NCBI RefSeq assembly: GCF_026261605.1
Contig: NZ_CP102486.1
Location: 1,736,001 to 1,800,000 of the forward strand
Length of the DNA stretch: 64,000 nt
Direction: 5' to 3'
Origin: Dechloromonas sp. A34
GTDB taxonomy: Bacteria; Pseudomonadota; Gammaproteobacteria; Burkholderiales; Rhodocyclaceae
Below are positions 1 to 11,490 of the stretch, one piece after another (positions within the stretch are counted from its first letter, which is position 1; each line of letters starts with the position of its first letter). The translations under genes and the position numbers were made by a program. Below the pieces are notes generated by a model, which had not been told where the DNA came from, did no database searches, and worked only from the letters and a program-made list of their open reading frames with translations.

Positions 1-2
1 TC

Positions 3-374
3 ATGGAAAACTACTTTCCTATCCTGATGTTCGTCCTGGTGGGCGTCGCGGTTGGCGTCCTGCCGGTTGCGATGGGTTTCATGCTTGCTCCCAACAGGCC
101 GGATCCCGAAAAGCTCTCTCCTTATGAGTGCGGCTTTGAGGCATTTGAAGATGCGCGCATGAAGTTCGATGTGCGCTATTACCTGATTGCCATTCTTTTC
201 ATTCTGTTTGACCTGGAAATTGCGTTCCTCTTCCCGTGGGCGACGATTTTCAAGGACATCGTGGCGACCGAATCGATCAAGCTGTTCGGATTTGTCGAGA
301 TGCTCGTCTTCGTTGCCATCCTGGTTATCGGGTATGTCTATGCCTGGGCCAAGGGTGCGCTAGAGTGGGAATAA
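3..374 (+). CDS. nuoA: NADH-quinone oxidoreductase subunit A (NuoA)
   Basis: NuoA is a small membrane-arm subunit of respiratory complex I, at the joint between the quinone-reducing module and the proton-pumping arm. The 123-residue product has three hydrophobic helices (about residues 5-27, 60-82 and 92-113). It also has the conserved loop YECGFEAF near residue 41, whose cysteine is the conformation-sensitive Cys of the family, and the acidic [12 protein letters not shown] segment. It is full length for NuoA, so the ATG two bases into the window is probably the real start, but its promoter and ribosome-binding site lie outside the window. It is the first gene of a 14-gene operon and is followed 3 bp later by nuoB. 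Confidence 0.96.
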   Translation: MENYFPILMFVLVGVAVGVLPVAMGFMLAPNRPDPEKLSPYECGFEAFEDARMKFDVRYYLIAILFILFDLEIAFLFPWATIFKDIVATESIKLFGFVEMLVFVAILVIGYVYAWAKGALEWE

Positions 375-377
375 AGC

Positions 378-854
378 ATGGCTATTGAAGGCATTCTCCA
401 GGAAGGTTTTGTCACCACCACGGCTGACAAGCTGATCAACTACATGCGAACCGGTTCAATGTGGCCGATGACCTTCGGTCTGGCCTGTTGCGCGGTGGAA
501 ATGATTCACGCCGGGGTCTCGCGTTACGACCTCGATCGTTTCGGTGTCGTTTTTCGCGGCAGTCCGCGGCAGTCCGATGTGATGATCGTGGCGGGAACGC
601 TGACCAACAAGATGGCGCCGGCCTTGCGCAAGGTATATGACCAGATGGCCGAGCCGCGTTGGGTGATTTCCATGGGCTCCTGTGCCAATGGTGGTGGCTA
701 TTACCACTACTCCTACTCCGTGGTGCGCGGCTGTGACCGCATCGTGCCGGTCGATATCTATGTTCCGGGGTGCCCGCCGACGGCGGAGGCGCTCATCTAC
801 GGCATTATCCAGTTGCAGAACAAGATTCGTCGTACCAATACCATCGCTCGTTAA
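378..854 (+). CDS. nuoB: NADH-quinone oxidoreductase subunit B (NuoB)
   Basis: NuoB (158 aa) carries terminal iron-sulfur cluster N2, which hands electrons to quinone. The cluster ligands are visible: the tandem pair CC at residues 37-38 in GLACCAVEM, a Cys in MGSCANGGG and a Cys in VPGCPP. There is no membrane helix, as expected for a peripheral-arm subunit. It sits between nuoA and nuoC in the canonical order. Length and motifs are those of an ordinary functional NuoB. Confidence 0.97.
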   Translation: MAIEGILQEGFVTTTADKLINYMRTGSMWPMTFGLACCAVEMIHAGVSRYDLDRFGVVFRGSPRQSDVMIVAGTLTNKMAPALRKVYDQMAEPRWVISMGSCANGGGYYHYSYSVVRGCDRIVPVDIYVPGCPPTAEALIYGIIQLQNKIRRTNTIAR

Positions 855-873
855 TTGCCAAGGCTGATTCGAT

Positions 874-1479
874 ATGTCTGCCAAGCTGGAAACGCTTAGC
901 CAAAATCTAGAGAAGCACTTTGGTGACAAGCTCAAGTCGCTCAAGCTTGCTTTGGGTGAAGTAACCATTGAAGTCGGTGCTGCTGACTATCTGGCGGTAA
1001 TGACTGCGCTGCGGGATGAGGCGGATCTTCATTTTGAAGAGCTGATCGATCTCTGTGGTGTCGATTACTCGACCTACGGTGAAGGTGCCTGGCAGGGGCG
1101 GCGCTTCGCGGCGGTTTCTCATCTGCTTTCGATCGAGCATAACTGGCGCCTGCGCGTCCGGGTCTTCGCCGAGGATGATGAATTTCCCTCCGTCGATTCA
1201 GTAACCGGCATCTGGAAAAGTGTTAATTGGTTCGAGCGCGAAGCGTTCGACCTGTACGGCATCGCTTTCGTCGGTCACGATGACTTGCGGCGGATTCTGA
1301 CCGATTACGGCTTTATCGGCCATCCGTTCCGCAAGGACTTCCCGATCTCCGGTCATGTCGAAATGCGATATGACCCCGATCAGGCCCGTGTGATTTACCA
1401 GCCGGTAACCATCGAGCCGCGCGAAAACACCCCGCGCATTCTGCGCGAAGACACCTACGGGGATCCGGCACATGGCTGA
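874..1479 (+). CDS. nuoC: NADH-quinone oxidoreductase subunit C (NuoC, 30 kDa)
   Basis: NuoC (201 aa) is the 30-kDa subunit of the hydrophilic arm, packing against NuoD near the quinone site. The family signature is present in [12 protein letters not shown], followed by [14 protein letters not shown]. The gene is separate from nuoD, the usual beta- and alphaproteobacterial state, unlike the nuoCD fusion of enterobacteria. Its end overlaps nuoD by 8 bp, which suggests translational coupling. Confidence 0.96.
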   Translation: MSAKLETLSQNLEKHFGDKLKSLKLALGEVTIEVGAADYLAVMTALRDEADLHFEELIDLCGVDYSTYGEGAWQGRRFAAVSHLLSIEHNWRLRVRVFAEDDEFPSVDSVTGIWKSVNWFEREAFDLYGIAFVGHDDLRRILTDYGFIGHPFRKDFPISGHVEMRYDPDQARVIYQPVTIEPRENTPRILREDTYGDPAHG

Positions 1480-2725
1480 TATCCGCAATTTCACTCTTAA
1501 CTTTGGCCCTCAGCACCCGGCAGCGCACGGTGTGCTGCGGCTGGTGCTTGAGTTGGACGGCGAAGTCGTCCAGCGCGCCGATCCGCACATCGGGCTGCTG
1601 CATCGGGCAACCGAAAAACTGGCCGAAACCCGGACCTGGGTGCAGTCGGTGCCCTACATGGATCGTCTTGACTACGTTTCCATGATGTGCAACGAGCACG
1701 CCTACTGCCTGGCTACCGAAAAGTTGCTGGGTATCGAGGTGCCGGAGCGCGGCAAGTACATTCGCACGATGTTCGACGAAGTAACCCGTATCCTCAACCA
1801 CCTGTTGTGGATCGGCTGCCACGCGCTCGACGTTGGTGCGATGACCATGGCGCTCTATACCTTCCGCGAGCGCGAAGATTTGATGGATGTCTACGAGGCG
1901 GTCTCGGGGGCTCGCTTGCACGCCGCCTACTATCGTCCGGGCGGCGTTTATCGCGATCTGCCCGACCGCATGGCGCAGTATCGTGAATCCACCTGGACCA
2001 GCGCCAAGAAGGCCAAGGAGTTAAATGAAAACCGAAGCGGTTCGGTGCTCGATTTCCTCGAGGACTTCACCAACCGCTTCCCGACCTACCACAGCGAATA
2101 TCACACCTTGCTGACCGATAACCGGATCTGGAAGCAGCGTCTGGTCAATGTTGGCGTCGTGACCCCCGAGCGCGCCCTGCAAATGGGCTTCACCGGTGCG
2201 ATGTTGCGCGGCTCCGGTATCGCTTGGGATCTGCGCAAGAAGCAGCCGTACGCCGCCTACGACAAGGTCGACTTCGATGTGCCGGTCGGCGTTAATGGCG
2301 ACAGTTATGATCGCTATCTGGTGCGCATGGAAGAGATGCTCCAGTCCAACCGGATCATCAAGCAGTGTATCGCCTGGCTGCGCAAGAATCCCGGGCCGGT
2401 GATTACCGAAAACCACAAGGTGGCGCCGCCGCCGCGTGAGGACATGAAGACCAACATGGAAGAGCTGATTCACCACTTCAAGCTCTTTACTGAAGGCATT
2501 CATGTTCCGGCGGGCGAGGCATATGCCGCTGTCGAGCATCCGAAGGGCGAATTCGGTATCTATTTCGTTTCCGATGGTGCCAACAAGCCTTATCGCATGA
2601 AGATTCGTGCCCCGGGCTATGTCCACCTGGCCGGCATGGACGAAATGTCCAGAGGCCACATGATTGCCGACGTCGTTACGATTATCGGTTCCCAAGATAT
2701 TGTTTTTGGCGAGATTGACCGCTGA
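1472..2725 (+). CDS. nuoD: NADH-quinone oxidoreductase subunit D (NuoD, 49 kDa)
   Basis: NuoD (417 aa) forms the quinone-binding cavity together with NuoB. It is related to the large subunit of [NiFe] hydrogenases but has lost the metal-binding cysteines. The quinone-site signature [15 protein letters not shown] is at the N terminus (about residues 10-24), and the family C-terminal segment IVFGEIDR ends the protein. The ATG lies inside the last codons of nuoC, and the stop overlaps the nuoE start by one base, so nuoC, nuoD and nuoE are tightly coupled. Confidence 0.97.
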   Translation: MADIRNFTLNFGPQHPAAHGVLRLVLELDGEVVQRADPHIGLLHRATEKLAETRTWVQSVPYMDRLDYVSMMCNEHAYCLATEKLLGIEVPERGKYIRTMFDEVTRILNHLLWIGCHALDVGAMTMALYTFREREDLMDVYEAVSGARLHAAYYRPGGVYRDLPDRMAQYRESTWTSAKKAKELNENRSGSVLDFLEDFTNRFPTYHSEYHTLLTDNRIWKQRLVNVGVVTPERALQMGFTGAMLRGSGIAWDLRKKQPYAAYDKVDFDVPVGVNGDSYDRYLVRMEEMLQSNRIIKQCIAWLRKNPGPVITENHKVAPPPREDMKTNMEELIHHFKLFTEGIHVPAGEAYAAVEHPKGEFGIYFVSDGANKPYRMKIRAPGYVHLAGMDEMSRGHMIADVVTIIGSQDIVFGEIDR

Positions 2726-3198
2726 TGTTTTCCGCTGAAACCCTAGAGAAATTTGCCCGCGAGGTCGCCAAATACCCCGCCGATCAGAAACAGTCGGCGG
2801 TAATGGCCTGTCTGGCGCACACCCAGGAAGAAAAGGGCTGGTTACCTCCCGAGGCGATCGAAGCCGTAGCCAACTATCTCGGCATGGCGCCCATGGCAGC
2901 CTACGAGGTGGCTTCCTTTTACAACATGTACGACCTCAAGCCGGTCGGCAAGTACAAGATCACGGTCTGTACCAACCTGCCCTGCGCGCTTTCCGGCGGC
3001 TACCATGCCGGCGAATACGTTCAGAAAAAGCTCGGCATCGGTTACGGCGAAACGACGGCCGACGGCAAGTTCACCCTGAAAGAGGGCGAATGCATGGGGG
3101 CCTGCGGCGACGCACCGGTTTTCATCGTCAATAACCGTTCGATGTGCAGTCACATGCATCCGGAGCAGATCGACCAGCTGCTTGAGGAGTGCAAATAA
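2725..3198 (+). CDS. nuoE: NADH-quinone oxidoreductase subunit E (NuoE, 24 kDa)
   Basis: NuoE (157 aa) has a thioredoxin-like fold and binds [2Fe-2S] cluster N1a in the NADH dehydrogenase module. Both ligand pairs are present: CTNLPC (about residue 86) and CMGAC (about residue 127). The TAA stop shares a base with the nuoF ATG. The second copy of this fold in the window, at the N terminus of HoxF, has lost the first cysteine pair, so the two are easy to tell apart. Confidence 0.96.
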   Translation: MFSAETLEKFAREVAKYPADQKQSAVMACLAHTQEEKGWLPPEAIEAVANYLGMAPMAAYEVASFYNMYDLKPVGKYKITVCTNLPCALSGGYHAGEYVQKKLGIGYGETTADGKFTLKEGECMGACGDAPVFIVNNRSMCSHMHPEQIDQLLEECK

Positions 3199-4526
3199 TG
3201 GCCATGCTCGGTTCGATCAACGGTGTCCTGATGGAAGGCCTGGATGGCGACAATACCTGGCACCTGAAGGATTATGTTGCGCGTGGCGGTTACGCCCAGC
3301 TGAAACGCATCCTGGACAGCAAGATGACCCAGGAAGATGTCATCAGCGAAGTCAAGAAATCCGTGCTCCGTGGTCGTGGTGGCGCCGGCTTCCCGACCGG
3401 CTTGAAGTGGTCCTTCATGCCGCGCTCCTTCCCGGGCGACAAATACGTCGTTTGCAATACCGACGAAGGCGAGCCGGGTACCTTCAAAGACCGCGACATC
3501 ATGCGCTACAACCCGCATGCGGTCATTGAGGGTATGGCGATTGCGGCTTACGCGATGGGTGCAAACCGCGGTTACAACTACGTGCACGGCGAAGTCTGGC
3601 AGGAGTACAAGCGTTTCGAGGAAGCGCTGGACGAAGCCCGTGCTGCCGGATTTATCGGCCAGAATATTCAAGGTTCAGGGTTCAATTTCGAACTCTTCGC
3701 GCATCACGGCTACGGCGCCTATATCTGTGGCGAAGAGACCTCGCTGCTCGAGTCGATCGAGGGCAAGAAGGGGCAGCCGCGCTTCAAGCCGCCTTTCCCC
3801 GCTTCCTTCGGTTTGTACGGCAAGCCGACGACGATCAACAACACCGAAACCTTTGCCGCCATTCCCTTCATTCTGAAGATGGGTGGCGAAGAGTTCCTGA
3901 ACCTCGGCAAGCCGAACAATGGTGGAACCAAGCTGTTCTCGGTTTCGGGCCATGTCAATCGTCCGGGCAACTACGAAATTCCTCTCGGTACGCCGTTTGC
4001 CACCTTGCTTGAAATGTGTGGTGGCATGCGCGGCGGCCGCAAGTTGAAAGCCGTGATTCCCGGCGGTTCGTCGGCACCGGTCATGCCGGGCGAAGTCATC
4101 ATGGATTGCACCATGGATTACGACTCGATCAGCAAGGGCGGTTCGATGCTGGGTTCGGGTGCCGTCATCGTGATGGATGAAACGGTCTGCATGGTTAAGG
4201 CGCTGGAGCGCCTGTCCTTCTTCTACCATGAAGAATCCTGTGGCCAATGCACACCCTGTCGCGAAGGTACGGCCTGGATGTACAAGGTCGTTCATCGCAT
4301 CGAAAACGGTCAGGGCAAGCCGGAAGACATCGACCTGCTGAACAGCGTACTGGGCAATATCGCCGGTCGCACGATTTGTGCGCTCGGTGACGCAGCAGCC
4401 TTCCCGGTGCAAAGCTTCCTGAAGCATTTCGGTAGCGAGTTCGAATACCACATCGAACACAAGACCTGTCTGGTTCCCAAGGATGTGCAGTGGGCGGGCA
4501 GTGGTTTCCACAAGGTTCAGGCCTGA
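3198..4526 (+). CDS. nuoF: NADH-quinone oxidoreductase subunit F (NuoF, NADH-binding)
   Basis: NuoF oxidises NADH through FMN and passes electrons to [4Fe-4S] cluster N3. The glycine-rich NADH/FMN motif [13 protein letters not shown], the [13 protein letters not shown] block and the N3 ligands CGQCTPC are all present. I start it at the ATG overlapping the nuoE stop (TAATG), giving 442 aa. An upstream in-frame GTG at 3189 would add three residues inside nuoE and has no better ribosome-binding site. The order nuoE-F-G is canonical. Confidence 0.96.
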   Translation: MAMLGSINGVLMEGLDGDNTWHLKDYVARGGYAQLKRILDSKMTQEDVISEVKKSVLRGRGGAGFPTGLKWSFMPRSFPGDKYVVCNTDEGEPGTFKDRDIMRYNPHAVIEGMAIAAYAMGANRGYNYVHGEVWQEYKRFEEALDEARAAGFIGQNIQGSGFNFELFAHHGYGAYICGEETSLLESIEGKKGQPRFKPPFPASFGLYGKPTTINNTETFAAIPFILKMGGEEFLNLGKPNNGGTKLFSVSGHVNRPGNYEIPLGTPFATLLEMCGGMRGGRKLKAVIPGGSSAPVMPGEVIMDCTMDYDSISKGGSMLGSGAVIVMDETVCMVKALERLSFFYHEESCGQCTPCREGTAWMYKVVHRIENGQGKPEDIDLLNSVLGNIAGRTICALGDAAAFPVQSFLKHFGSEFEYHIEHKTCLVPKDVQWAGSGFHKVQA

Positions 4527-4577
4527 GCGAAACCTTCCAAGCGATAGATACGAAAGAACTGGCTACAAGGTAGCGAC

Positions 4578-6908
4578 ATGCTAGAAATCGAGATCGACGG
4601 CAAAAAAGCGCAAGTGCCTGACGGCAGCACGGTGATGGACGCCGCGCAGCAGGTTGGGGTTTACATTCCGCATTTTTGTTACCACAAGAAACTTTCGATT
4701 GCCGCCAACTGCCGCATGTGTCTGGTGCAGGTGGAAAAGGCTCCGAAACCGTTGCCGGCTTGTGCAACACCGGTGACCAACGGCATGAAGGTCTTTACCC
4801 ATTCCGAGCTGGCGGTCAAGGCGCAGAAGGGGGTCATGGAGTTCCTGCTGATCAATCACCCGCTGGATTGTCCGATCTGTGATCAGGGCGGCGAGTGCCA
4901 GTTGCAGGATATGTCCGTCGGCTACGGTCCGATGAAGAGCCGTTATACCGAAGAAAAGCACGTCGTCTTCCACAAGAACGTCGGACCGCTGATCTCCATG
5001 GAAGAGATGAGCCGCTGCATTCACTGCACGCGCTGCGTCCGCTTCGGCCAGGAAATTGGCGGCATCATGGAACTCGGCATGGCGAATCGGAACATGCATT
5101 CCGAAATCACCACCTTCCTTGGTCGCACGGTTGATTCCGAATTGTCGGGCAACATGATCGACATGTGCCCGGTTGGTGAGCTGACTTCCAAACCGTTCCG
5201 CTACACCGCCCGCTCGTGGGAGTTGCAGCGTCGCAAATCGATCAGCCCGCATGATTCGGTCGGCGCCAACCTGACCGTCCAGGTAAAGCACGACAGCGTG
5301 ATGCGTGTTCTGCCGCGCGAAAATGAAGCGGTCAACGAGTGCTGGATTTCCGACAAGGAACGTTTCTCCTATCAGGCGCTGAATTCCGATGAGCGACTGA
5401 CCAAGCCGATGGTCAAGCAAGGTGGTGAATGGCGCGAGGTGGACTGGAATGTCGCGCTCGACTACGTCGCCCATGGTCTCAAGGATGTCACCCGCGAACA
5501 TGGTGGCGATTCGCTGGCAGCGTTGGCCTCTCCGGCTTCGACGCTGGAAGAACTTTTCCTGCTGCGCAAGGTTTGCAAGGGACTGGGCAGCGGTAACATC
5601 GATTTCCGGCCCCGGCAGAGCGATTTCGGCACGGACGGCAAACGTGGCGGTACGCCGTGGCTTGGTCTTCGTCTGGCAGAGATCAAAGATCTCGATGCCG
5701 CACTGGTCGTCGGATCGTTCCTGCGCAAGGATCATCCGCTGATTGCCCAGCGTCTGCGTCAGGCTGCTAAGAAGTACACCAAGGTCAGCCTGATTTCGGT
5801 TGCCGGCGATGATCAACTGATCAAGCTGCATACCAATCTGACCGTTTCGCCAGCCTTGTTGGCCGAAACGCTGGCTGCGGTGCTCAAGGGCGCTGCCGAA
5901 CTTAAGGGCGTTGCTGCGCCGAGCGGGTTGGAGAGTGTTTCGGTTTCCGCCGGAGCCAAGGATATTGCACAGAGCCTGGTCGAAGGCGAGAAGCGCGCCA
6001 TTTTCCTCGGAAATGTGGCAACCCAGTCGCCGCAAGCTACCCAACTCCATGCCTTGGCTCTTGAGTTGGGCAAGCTGACCGGTGCTACCGTCGGTTTCCT
6101 CGGCGAAGCTGCCAACGTGGTTGGCGGTTACGTGGCCGGGGCCGTTCCGGGCAACGGCAATGCCCGCCAGATTTTCGAACAGCCGCGCAAGGCCTATCTC
6201 CTGATGGGTATCGAGCCGGAGTTCGATTGTGCCAACCCGCAACTAGCACTTGCTGCACTTAAACAAGCTAGTTTGGTGGTGTACCTCTCCTCCTTCAAGC
6301 ATGCTCCGGCACTCGAGTATGCTGATGTAATGCTGCCAATCGCGCCTTACACCGAAACCGCCGGTACTTTCATCAACACCGAAGGCCGCGTGCAAAGCTT
6401 TAACGGCGTGGTCAAGCCCCGTGGCGAGACCCGTCCCGCCTGGAAGATTTTGCGCGTGCTGGGCAATGTTCTGAATCTCGATGGTTTCGCCTATGAAAGC
6501 AGTGAAGCGGTTCGCGATGAGGTGCTGGGCAAGGGCGTCGAATTCGTCGCCGGCCTCTCCAACGATTTGAATGGCCTCGCCATCGAACTGCCGCAAGCGG
6601 TCGAAGGTATGCAGCGGATCGCTGACGTGCCGATCAATTTTGCCGACGCGCAGGCGCGCCATGCTCCGGCGTTGCAGCAGACCACCGATTCGGTGGCTCC
6701 GTCGGCCCGTATCAACGAACAGACCCTGGCGCAACTTGGTATCGCTGCCGGGTCTCAAGTCAGGATCAAGCAAGGGCAAGGTGAAGCGTCGCTGGTCGCC
6801 AAGGCTGACAACTCGATTCCGGTCGGTTGTGTTCGGGTTTCTGCCGCTCATGCCAGCACTGGCAACCTGGGCGACATGTTTGGCCTGATTTCCGTGGAGC
6901 GTGCATAA
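4578..6908 (+). CDS. nuoG: NADH-quinone oxidoreductase subunit G (NuoG)
   Basis: NuoG (776 aa) is the large electron-wire subunit. The N-terminal ferredoxin-like domain has the [2Fe-2S] ligands (CYHKKL, NCRMC, then ACATPV). Next are the His-Cys3 cluster N5 in HPLDCPICDQGGEC and cluster N4 in CIHCTRC with a distal CPVGEL. The rest is a molybdopterin-oxidoreductase-like domain without catalytic function. The extra cysteine set of cluster N7, known from E. coli and Thermus, is not visible after CPVGEL. The start follows an AAGGTAG-type ribosome-binding site; the 51-bp gap after nuoF is among the largest in the operon. Confidence 0.95.
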   Translation: MLEIEIDGKKAQVPDGSTVMDAAQQVGVYIPHFCYHKKLSIAANCRMCLVQVEKAPKPLPACATPVTNGMKVFTHSELAVKAQKGVMEFLLINHPLDCPICDQGGECQLQDMSVGYGPMKSRYTEEKHVVFHKNVGPLISMEEMSRCIHCTRCVRFGQEIGGIMELGMANRNMHSEITTFLGRTVDSELSGNMIDMCPVGELTSKPFRYTARSWELQRRKSISPHDSVGANLTVQVKHDSVMRVLPRENEAVNECWISDKERFSYQALNSDERLTKPMVKQGGEWREVDWNVALDYVAHGLKDVTREHGGDSLAALASPASTLEELFLLRKVCKGLGSGNIDFRPRQSDFGTDGKRGGTPWLGLRLAEIKDLDAALVVGSFLRKDHPLIAQRLRQAAKKYTKVSLISVAGDDQLIKLHTNLTVSPALLAETLAAVLKGAAELKGVAAPSGLESVSVSAGAKDIAQSLVEGEKRAIFLGNVATQSPQATQLHALALELGKLTGATVGFLGEAANVVGGYVAGAVPGNGNARQIFEQPRKAYLLMGIEPEFDCANPQLALAALKQASLVVYLSSFKHAPALEYADVMLPIAPYTETAGTFINTEGRVQSFNGVVKPRGETRPAWKILRVLGNVLNLDGFAYESSEAVRDEVLGKGVEFVAGLSNDLNGLAIELPQAVEGMQRIADVPINFADAQARHAPALQQTTDSVAPSARINEQTLAQLGIAAGSQVRIKQGQGEASLVAKADNSIPVGCVRVSAAHASTGNLGDMFGLISVERA

Positions 6909-7958
6909 ATGGACGCACTGATGAATTTCGGACTGGGGATTTTTGGCGGCGCTTGGCCGGCCGTCTGGACCCTGATCAAGATCGTTCTGATTGTCGCTCC
7001 GCTGATGCTGGGCGTGGCTTACCTGACGCTTGCCGAGCGCAAGGTGATCGGTTTCATGCAGGTCCGCATCGGTCCCAACCGGGTCGGACCGTGGGGCCTG
7101 ATCCAGCCGATCGCCGACGGTCTCAAGCTGTTGCTCAAGGAAATCGTGGTTCCGAGCAGTGCCAGCAAGGGCATTTTCATTATTGCCCCGATGCTGGCGA
7201 TTGCCCCGGCCCTAGCCGCCTGGGCGGTGGTTCCCTTCACCGACACGCTGGTGCTGGCCAACATTGATGCCAGTCTGCTCTACATCATGGCGATTACCTC
7301 GATGGGGGTATATGGCGTCATCCTGTCGGGCTGGGCCTCCAATTCGAAATATGCCTTCCTCGGCGCGATGCGTTCCGCTGCCCAGATGGTGTCTTACGAA
7401 ATTGCCATGGGTTTTTCGCTGATCTGCGTGCTGATGGTCTCCAACAGCCTGAATCTTGTCGAAATCGTCAATGCCCAGAACACCGGAAGTTTCGCCGGTT
7501 ACGGCCTGACCTTCTTGTCCTGGAATTGGCTGCCCTTGTTCCCGATGTTCATCGTCTATCTGATCTCGGGTACTGCCGAACTGAATCGCGCACCGTTCGA
7601 CGTCGCCGAAGGCGAGTCGGAAATTGTTGCCGGTTTCCACGTCGAATATTCGGGCATGGCATTCGCGCTGTTCTTCCTGGCCGAATACGCCAACATGATT
7701 CTGGTCGCCACCCTGACTTCGATCCTGTTCCTCGGTGGCTGGCTGTCGCCGGTCGGCTTCCTGCCGGATGGCATCGTCTGGCTGTTTGCCAAGATGTCCT
7801 GCATCCTCTTCCTGTATCTCTGGTTCCGTGCCACCTTCCCGCGTTATCGCTACGACCAGCTGATGCGTCTGGGCTGGAAAGTGTTTGTGCCGATTTGTCT
7901 GATTTGGCTTTTCGTAGTGGGGGTCTGGATGATGTCCCCGCTGAATATCTGGAAGTGA
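6909..7958 (+). CDS. nuoH: NADH-quinone oxidoreductase subunit H (NuoH)
   Basis: NuoH (349 aa) anchors the hydrophilic arm and lines the quinone chamber. It is predicted to span the membrane about eight times. The signature [20 protein letters not shown] is near residue 42, and the acidic loop [20 protein letters not shown], which interacts with quinone, is near residue 222. The ATG directly abuts the nuoG stop (TAAATG). Confidence 0.97.
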   Translation: MDALMNFGLGIFGGAWPAVWTLIKIVLIVAPLMLGVAYLTLAERKVIGFMQVRIGPNRVGPWGLIQPIADGLKLLLKEIVVPSSASKGIFIIAPMLAIAPALAAWAVVPFTDTLVLANIDASLLYIMAITSMGVYGVILSGWASNSKYAFLGAMRSAAQMVSYEIAMGFSLICVLMVSNSLNLVEIVNAQNTGSFAGYGLTFLSWNWLPLFPMFIVYLISGTAELNRAPFDVAEGESEIVAGFHVEYSGMAFALFFLAEYANMILVATLTSILFLGGWLSPVGFLPDGIVWLFAKMSCILFLYLWFRATFPRYRYDQLMRLGWKVFVPICLIWLFVVGVWMMSPLNIWK

Positions 7959-7968
7959 GGAGAGACTG

Positions 7969-8457
7969 ATGGGTTCGATGAAGGAAATCTTCAACAGCCT
8001 GCTCCTCAAGGAGCTGTTGAAAGGGATGGCGGTAACCGGCAAGTATTTCTTTGCCCGCAAGATTACCGTCCAGTATCCCGAAGAAAAAACACCGCAGAGC
8101 TTCCGCTTCCGCGGGCTGCACGCCCTGCGTCGCTACCCCAATGGCGAAGAGCGTTGCATCGCCTGCAAGCTGTGCGAAGCGATCTGCCCGGCCCTGGCCA
8201 TCACCATCGAGACCGAGCCGCGTGACGACGGTTCGCGGCGGACGACGCGCTACGACATCGATCTGACCAAGTGCATTTTCTGCGGTTTCTGCGAAGAGGC
8301 GTGCCCGGTGGATGCCATCGTCGAAACCCGCATCTTCGAATATCACGGCGAAAAGCGGGGTGATCTCTATTACACCAAGCAGATGCTGCTGGCCAATGGT
8401 GACCGGTACGAGGCGCAGATTGCCGAAGATCGCGCCCTTGACGCCCCTTACCGATAA
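7969..8457 (+). CDS. nuoI: NADH-quinone oxidoreductase subunit I (NuoI)
   Basis: NuoI (162 aa) is the 8Fe ferredoxin-like subunit holding clusters N6a and N6b on the path to N2. Both CxxCxxCxxxCP motifs are intact: [12 protein letters not shown] (about residue 64) and [12 protein letters not shown] (about residue 103). A GAGGAGA ribosome-binding site precedes the ATG by a few bases. Confidence 0.97.
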   Translation: MGSMKEIFNSLLLKELLKGMAVTGKYFFARKITVQYPEEKTPQSFRFRGLHALRRYPNGEERCIACKLCEAICPALAITIETEPRDDGSRRTTRYDIDLTKCIFCGFCEEACPVDAIVETRIFEYHGEKRGDLYYTKQMLLANGDRYEAQIAEDRALDAPYR

Positions 8458-8469
8458 CAGGTACTCGCG

Positions 8470-9066
8470 ATGGATTTTCAAACCCTGGTCTTCTTTTTCC
8501 TGTCAGCGATCCTGATCGTTGCCAGCCTGCGCGTGATTACCGCGCGCAACCCGGTGCATGCCGCATTGAATCTGATTCTCGCCTTCTTCACCTGCGGCGG
8601 TATCTGGGCTCTGCTGCAAGCCGAGTTTTTGGCGATTGCCATTATTCTGGTTTACGTCGGCGCGGTGATGGTGCTCTTCCTCTTCGTCGTGATGATGCTT
8701 GACATCAACATGGACCGAATTCGTGAGGGCTTTTGGAACTACCTGCCGCTGGGGGCCGTCCTCGGCCTGCTGATGGTTCTGGAAATGGGCCTCGTTCTCG
8801 GCGCCAAGTATTTCCAGGTGCCCGCCGCAGAAGCCATTACGCCGGCTGGCGTGTCGAACACCAAAGCCATTGGCGCGCTGATGTTCAGCGACTATGTCTA
8901 TCCGTTCGAACTGGCCTCCATCGTGCTGCTCGTCGGCATGATCGCGGCCATCGTTCTGACTTACCGCGGTCCGAAGAAATCCAAGTACACCAATCCGAAC
9001 GAGCAGGTCTTCGTCAAGGCGAAGGATCGTATCCGCGTCCTGCAAATGCCGGTTGAAAAAGACTGA
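8470..9066 (+). CDS. nuoJ: NADH-quinone oxidoreductase subunit J (NuoJ)
   Basis: NuoJ (198 aa) is a membrane-arm subunit with five predicted helices. The third contains the conserved [17 protein letters not shown] stretch (about residues 59-75) with the pi-bulge region of the family. It lies 12 bp after nuoI and just before nuoK in canonical order. Its length is normal. Confidence 0.95.
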   Translation: MDFQTLVFFFLSAILIVASLRVITARNPVHAALNLILAFFTCGGIWALLQAEFLAIAIILVYVGAVMVLFLFVVMMLDINMDRIREGFWNYLPLGAVLGLLMVLEMGLVLGAKYFQVPAAEAITPAGVSNTKAIGALMFSDYVYPFELASIVLLVGMIAAIVLTYRGPKKSKYTNPNEQVFVKAKDRIRVLQMPVEKD

Positions 9067-9080
9067 ACCCCGGGGTGCCA

Positions 9081-9392
9081 ATGCTTACTCTTTCCCTTTC
9101 GCATTTCCTGATTCTGGGCGCGATTCTCTTCGCGATCAGCGTGGTCGGCATCTTCCTCAACCGGAAGAACCTGATCGTGTTGCTGATGGCCATCGAGTTG
9201 ATGCTTCTCGCGGTCAACATGAATTTCGTGGCGTTTTCCCACTACCTCCAGGACTTGTCCGGCCAGATTTTCGTCTTCTTCATCCTGACGGTTGCCGCTG
9301 CTGAGTCGGCAATCGGTCTGGCCATTCTGATCGTGCTGTTCCGCAACCTCAAGAGCATCCATGTGGATGACCTGGGCAGCCTGAAGGGTTAA
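9081..9392 (+). CDS. nuoK: NADH-quinone oxidoreductase subunit K (NuoK)
   Basis: NuoK (103 aa) has three predicted transmembrane helices. The two conserved membrane glutamates used in proton translocation are present: one in [11 protein letters not shown] and one in [11 protein letters not shown] chose the ATG at 9081, giving MLTLSLSHF at the N terminus, the usual length. A GTG two codons upstream is possible. The gene ends 2 bp before nuoL. Confidence 0.95.
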   Translation: MLTLSLSHFLILGAILFAISVVGIFLNRKNLIVLLMAIELMLLAVNMNFVAFSHYLQDLSGQIFVFFILTVAAAESAIGLAILIVLFRNLKSIHVDDLGSLKG

Positions 9393-9394
9393 AC

Positions 9395-11458
9395 ATGGAA
9401 ATGCAAAAACTCTACCTGCTCGTACCGCTGGCTCCGCTGTTCGGGGCCATCGTTGCCGGTCTCTTTTGCCGGGTTATTCCGCGCTGGGTTGCCCATACTG
9501 CGACGATCGCCGGTGTCGCTGTCGCCTTCATCGCGTCCTTGGTCATTTTTCAGGACGTTCAGGCCGGCCATACCTTCAACGGTACGGTTTACACCTGGCT
9601 GACCAGCGGCGACTACCGCTTCGAGGTCGGCTTCCTGATCGATACGCTGACCACGACCATGATGCTGGTGGTGACCTTCGTCTCCCTGATGGTGCATATC
9701 TACACCATCGGCTACATGCAGGAAGACCCCGGCTACAACCGCTTCTTCAGCTACATCTCGTTGTTCACCTTCTCCATGCTGATGCTGGTGATGAGCAACA
9801 ACTTCATGCAGCTGTTCTTCGGCTGGGAAGCCGTCGGTCTGGTCTCCTACCTGCTGATCGGTTTCTGGTACACCCGGCCGACCGCCATCTTCGCCAACAT
9901 GAAGGCCTTTCTGGTCAATCGCGTCGGCGACTTCGGCTTCATCCTCGGCATCGGCCTGATCTTGGCCCATTTCGGCAGCCTCGACTACGCCACGGTGTTC
10001 AACAAGGCGAAGGACTTCTCCGATACCACCATCAACATCTGGGGTACCGCCGACTGGTCGCTGATGACTGTCACCTGTATCTGCCTGTTCATCGGTGCCA
10101 TGGGCAAATCGGCCCAGGTTCCGCTGCATGTCTGGCTGCCCGACTCGATGGAAGGCCCGACCCCGATCTCTGCCCTGATTCACGCGGCGACCATGGTGAC
10201 CGCCGGCATCTTCATGGTGTCGCGCATGTCGCCGCTGTTCGAGTTGTCGACCACGGCGCTGTCCTTCGTCATCGTGATCGGTGCCATCACCGCGTTGTTC
10301 ATGGGCTTTCTCGGCATCATCCAGAATGACATCAAACGCGTCGTCGCTTACTCGACGCTGTCGCAGCTCGGTTACATGACCGTGGCGCTAGGTGCTTCGG
10401 CTTACTCGGTGGCGATCTTCCACCTGATGACGCACGCCTTCTTCAAGGCTCTGCTGTTCCTCGCCGCCGGCTCGGTGATCATCGGTATGCACCACGATCA
10501 GGACATCCGCAACATGGGCGGCCTGCGCAAGTACATGCCGATTACCTGGATCACCTCGCTGGTCGGTTCGCTGGCCCTGATCGGTACGCCTTTCCTGTCC
10601 GGTTTCTACTCCAAGGACTCGATCATCGAAGCGGTTGGCCTGTCCCATATCCCGGGTGCCGGTTTTGCCTACTTCGCGGTGCTGGCCGGTGTCTTTGTCA
10701 CCGCCTTCTACTCGTTCCGCATGTATTTCCTGGTCTTCCACGGCGAAGAGCGGTTCGGCAAGGCGCATGACGCCGAACATCACGACCACGCTGGCGATCA
10801 CGACGACGAAGAAGTCGCCGCCGATCACCACCACGGTCTGGCGCCGGGTCAGAAGCCGCACGAAACCCCCTGGGTTGTCTGGTTGCCGTTGGTGCTGCTG
10901 GCTATCCCGTCGGTCGCCATCGGTTTCATCGCCATCGGCCCGATGCTCTTCGGCGACTACTTCAATATCGTAATTCCGGGTACGGAAGGCATTCCGGTCA
11001 TCTTCATCGACCACCATGCCCACCCGGCCATGGAGCATCTGAAGGAAGAGTTTCACGGCGCGACCGCCATGGGCATCCATTCCCTGACCACGCTGCCGTT
11101 CATCCTGGCGCTGGCCGGTGTGGTGTTGTCGTGGTTCTTCTACATGAAGCGTCCGGACATTCCGGCCGCCATTCAGCGTCGCTTCTCCGCCATCCATACG
11201 CTGCTCGAAAACAAGTACTACTTCGACAAGTTCAATGATGTCGTCTTCGCCGGCGGTGCGCGCCTGCTGGGCAAGGCACTTTGGCGCGGCGGCGATGTGG
11301 CCGTTATCGATGGGGTTATCGTCGATGGCTCCGCAAAACTCGTGAAATGGATTTCATCAATCACCCGTTTGTTCCAGACGGGCTACGTCTATCACTACGC
11401 TTTCACCATGATCATTGGCGTCTTTGTGCTGATGACCCTGTGGATCAACCGCGCTTAG
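9395..11458 (+). CDS. nuoL: NADH-quinone oxidoreductase subunit L (NuoL)
   Basis: NuoL (687 aa) is the distal antiporter-like proton-pumping subunit, which also carries the long lateral helix along the membrane arm. The conserved core includes [19 protein letters not shown] with its key glutamate and the lysine/histidine segments around [21 protein letters not shown] histidine-rich cytoplasmic or periplasmic loop (about residues 460-487, several HH and DH pairs) is a lineage-specific insertion. About 14-16 membrane helices are expected. Confidence 0.96.
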   Translation: MEMQKLYLLVPLAPLFGAIVAGLFCRVIPRWVAHTATIAGVAVAFIASLVIFQDVQAGHTFNGTVYTWLTSGDYRFEVGFLIDTLTTTMMLVVTFVSLMVHIYTIGYMQEDPGYNRFFSYISLFTFSMLMLVMSNNFMQLFFGWEAVGLVSYLLIGFWYTRPTAIFANMKAFLVNRVGDFGFILGIGLILAHFGSLDYATVFNKAKDFSDTTINIWGTADWSLMTVTCICLFIGAMGKSAQVPLHVWLPDSMEGPTPISALIHAATMVTAGIFMVSRMSPLFELSTTALSFVIVIGAITALFMGFLGIIQNDIKRVVAYSTLSQLGYMTVALGASAYSVAIFHLMTHAFFKALLFLAAGSVIIGMHHDQDIRNMGGLRKYMPITWITSLVGSLALIGTPFLSGFYSKDSIIEAVGLSHIPGAGFAYFAVLAGVFVTAFYSFRMYFLVFHGEERFGKAHDAEHHDHAGDHDDEEVAADHHHGLAPGQKPHETPWVVWLPLVLLAIPSVAIGFIAIGPMLFGDYFNIVIPGTEGIPVIFIDHHAHPAMEHLKEEFHGATAMGIHSLTTLPFILALAGVVLSWFFYMKRPDIPAAIQRRFSAIHTLLENKYYFDKFNDVVFAGGARLLGKALWRGGDVAVIDGVIVDGSAKLVKWISSITRLFQTGYVYHYAFTMIIGVFVLMTLWINRA

Positions 11459-11490
11459 CGTGAATAGTTCGCAGAAAAGCAAGGAATAAC